A DNA stretch of 47,496 bases, taken from positions 1 through 47,496 of the forward strand of contig JAJSAI010000031.1 in the NCBI GenBank assembly GCA_024274695.1, in the 5' to 3' direction. Source of the DNA: an archaeon. GTDB taxonomy: Archaea > B1Sed10-29 > JAJSAI01. Shown one piece after another: positions 47,134 through 47,496 of this stretch. Every line of letters begins with the position of its first letter. Positions within the stretch are counted from its first letter, which is position 1. Made by a program: the position numbers and the translations under genes. Below the pieces are notes generated by a model. The model worked only from the letters and a program-made list of their open reading frames with translations. It was not told the origin of the DNA and searched no databases.

Positions 47134-47144
47134 AGCACTCTCCC
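47134..47144. repeat. 5' arm of the 11-bp helix flanking the permuted tRNA
   Basis: AGCACTCTCCC; see 46995-47005. Confidence 0.9.
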
Positions 47145-47207
47145 AAGAAAAGTTTTGGTCCCGGCGTTTTTATTACTTTTCCTAATCCTGGAAAAGAAGG
47201 AATGGCG

Positions 47208-47247
47208 GGCCCAGTGGGATCCGAAAGGGAAGACACCTGCGGTTTCT
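47208..47247 (-). repeat. Partial duplicate of 46674-46713 (repeat end plus tRNA-3'-end-like sequence)
   Basis: GGGCCCAGTGGGATCCGAAAGGGAAGACACCTGYGGTTTC occurs at both places with one difference. Confidence 0.9.
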
Positions 47248-47286
47248 CCCTCTACCCTCTTCCCTTCTTTAGGTAAAGGGAGGCTC

Positions 47287-47370
47287 ATAAGGGGATACCA
47301 AAAGGGCGTTGCCCTTTTGGATCATCCAGGAACCTTTGGTTCCTGGTATGAAACCGTAGGTGCCCCTTAT
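47287..47370 (+). repeat. Structured ~80-nt repeat, unit c
   Basis: Outer arms ATAAGGGG/CCCCTTAT (8 bp), hairpins CCAAAAGGGC-GTT-GCCCTTTTGG and CCAGGAACC-TTT-GGTTCCTGG, tail GGTATGAAACCGTAGGTG. Confidence 0.85.
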
Positions 47371-47414
47371 TCGGGTGAGGAGGGTAAAGAAAAATTTAGA
47401 AGGGAAAGGGGTAA

Positions 47415-47496
47415 TAGGGGAATACCAAAAGGCGAAGCCTTTTGGATTATCCAAGAACCCAGGGGGTTCTTGGTATAAAACCGTAGGTTGTCCCTA
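47415..47496 (+). repeat. Structured ~80-nt repeat, unit d (ends at the window edge)
   Basis: TAGGG/CCCTA outer, CCAAAAGGC-GAA-GCCTTTTGG, CCAAGAACCC-AGG-GGGTTCTTGG, tail GGTATAAAACCGTAGGTTG. Confidence 0.85.

Noticed and set aside
46995-47144. Two separate or trans-split tRNA genes instead of one permuted tRNA
   Set aside because: The halves are adjacent on one strand and complement each other in acceptor and anticodon stems; flanks pair over 11 bp and the BHB is formed by the outer ends, so one permuted transcript is simpler.
46529-47478. ORFs 46529-46822, 46679-46957, 46841-47041, 47155-47478 and 47269-47454
   Set aside because: They are translations of the structured repeats and tRNA genes, with repeat-derived peptides; no independent coding signal.
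46689-47496. CRISPR repeats
   Set aside because: Repeat bodies vary with compensatory changes, include an inverted copy, and have irregular spacing with tRNA genes between.

Overview
Archaeal window, probably a DPANN-like lineage judging from the AglB/STT3, fibrillarin/Nop5, BHB-intron tRNAs and archaeal LeuRS. From left to right it holds: (1) a minus-strand type IV pilus/Tad-like operon; (2) cis-prenyltransferase, geranylgeranyl-reductase-like, AAA/DUF4143 ATPase, PHP and SDR genes; (3) a CysD-CysN-AlkP-RHH locus; (4) a lower-GC glycan cluster of about 20 kb that runs into GPT and AglB/STT3; (5) an intron-containing tRNA-Ile(UAU); (6) fibrillarin and a short Nop5, LeuRS and acylphosphatase; (7) an AT-rich island with a disrupted radical SAM/SPASM gene; (8) a tRNA/repeat region. 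Four signals are not in the supplied ORF track and stand out. First, a circularly permuted tRNA-Ser(CGA) at about 46995-47144, with its 3' half upstream of its 5' half, a perfect BHB motif and an 11-bp flanking helix. Second, a small ORF at 46429-46605 encoding a period-4 YxD repeat peptide (IYED-EYDD-NYID-EYID-HYDD-NWAG-VDYVD-RY) directly upstream of the radical SAM/SPASM gene, i.e. a candidate RiPP (triceptide-like) precursor/maturase pair that appears interrupted by in-frame TAAs and one frameshift. Third, a family of ~80-nt repeats around the tRNAs whose stems differ in sequence between copies but stay self-complementary. Fourth, paired palindromes repeated in direct orientation on both sides of the DUF4143 ATPase. 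All functional names come from reading the sequence; no database search was run.
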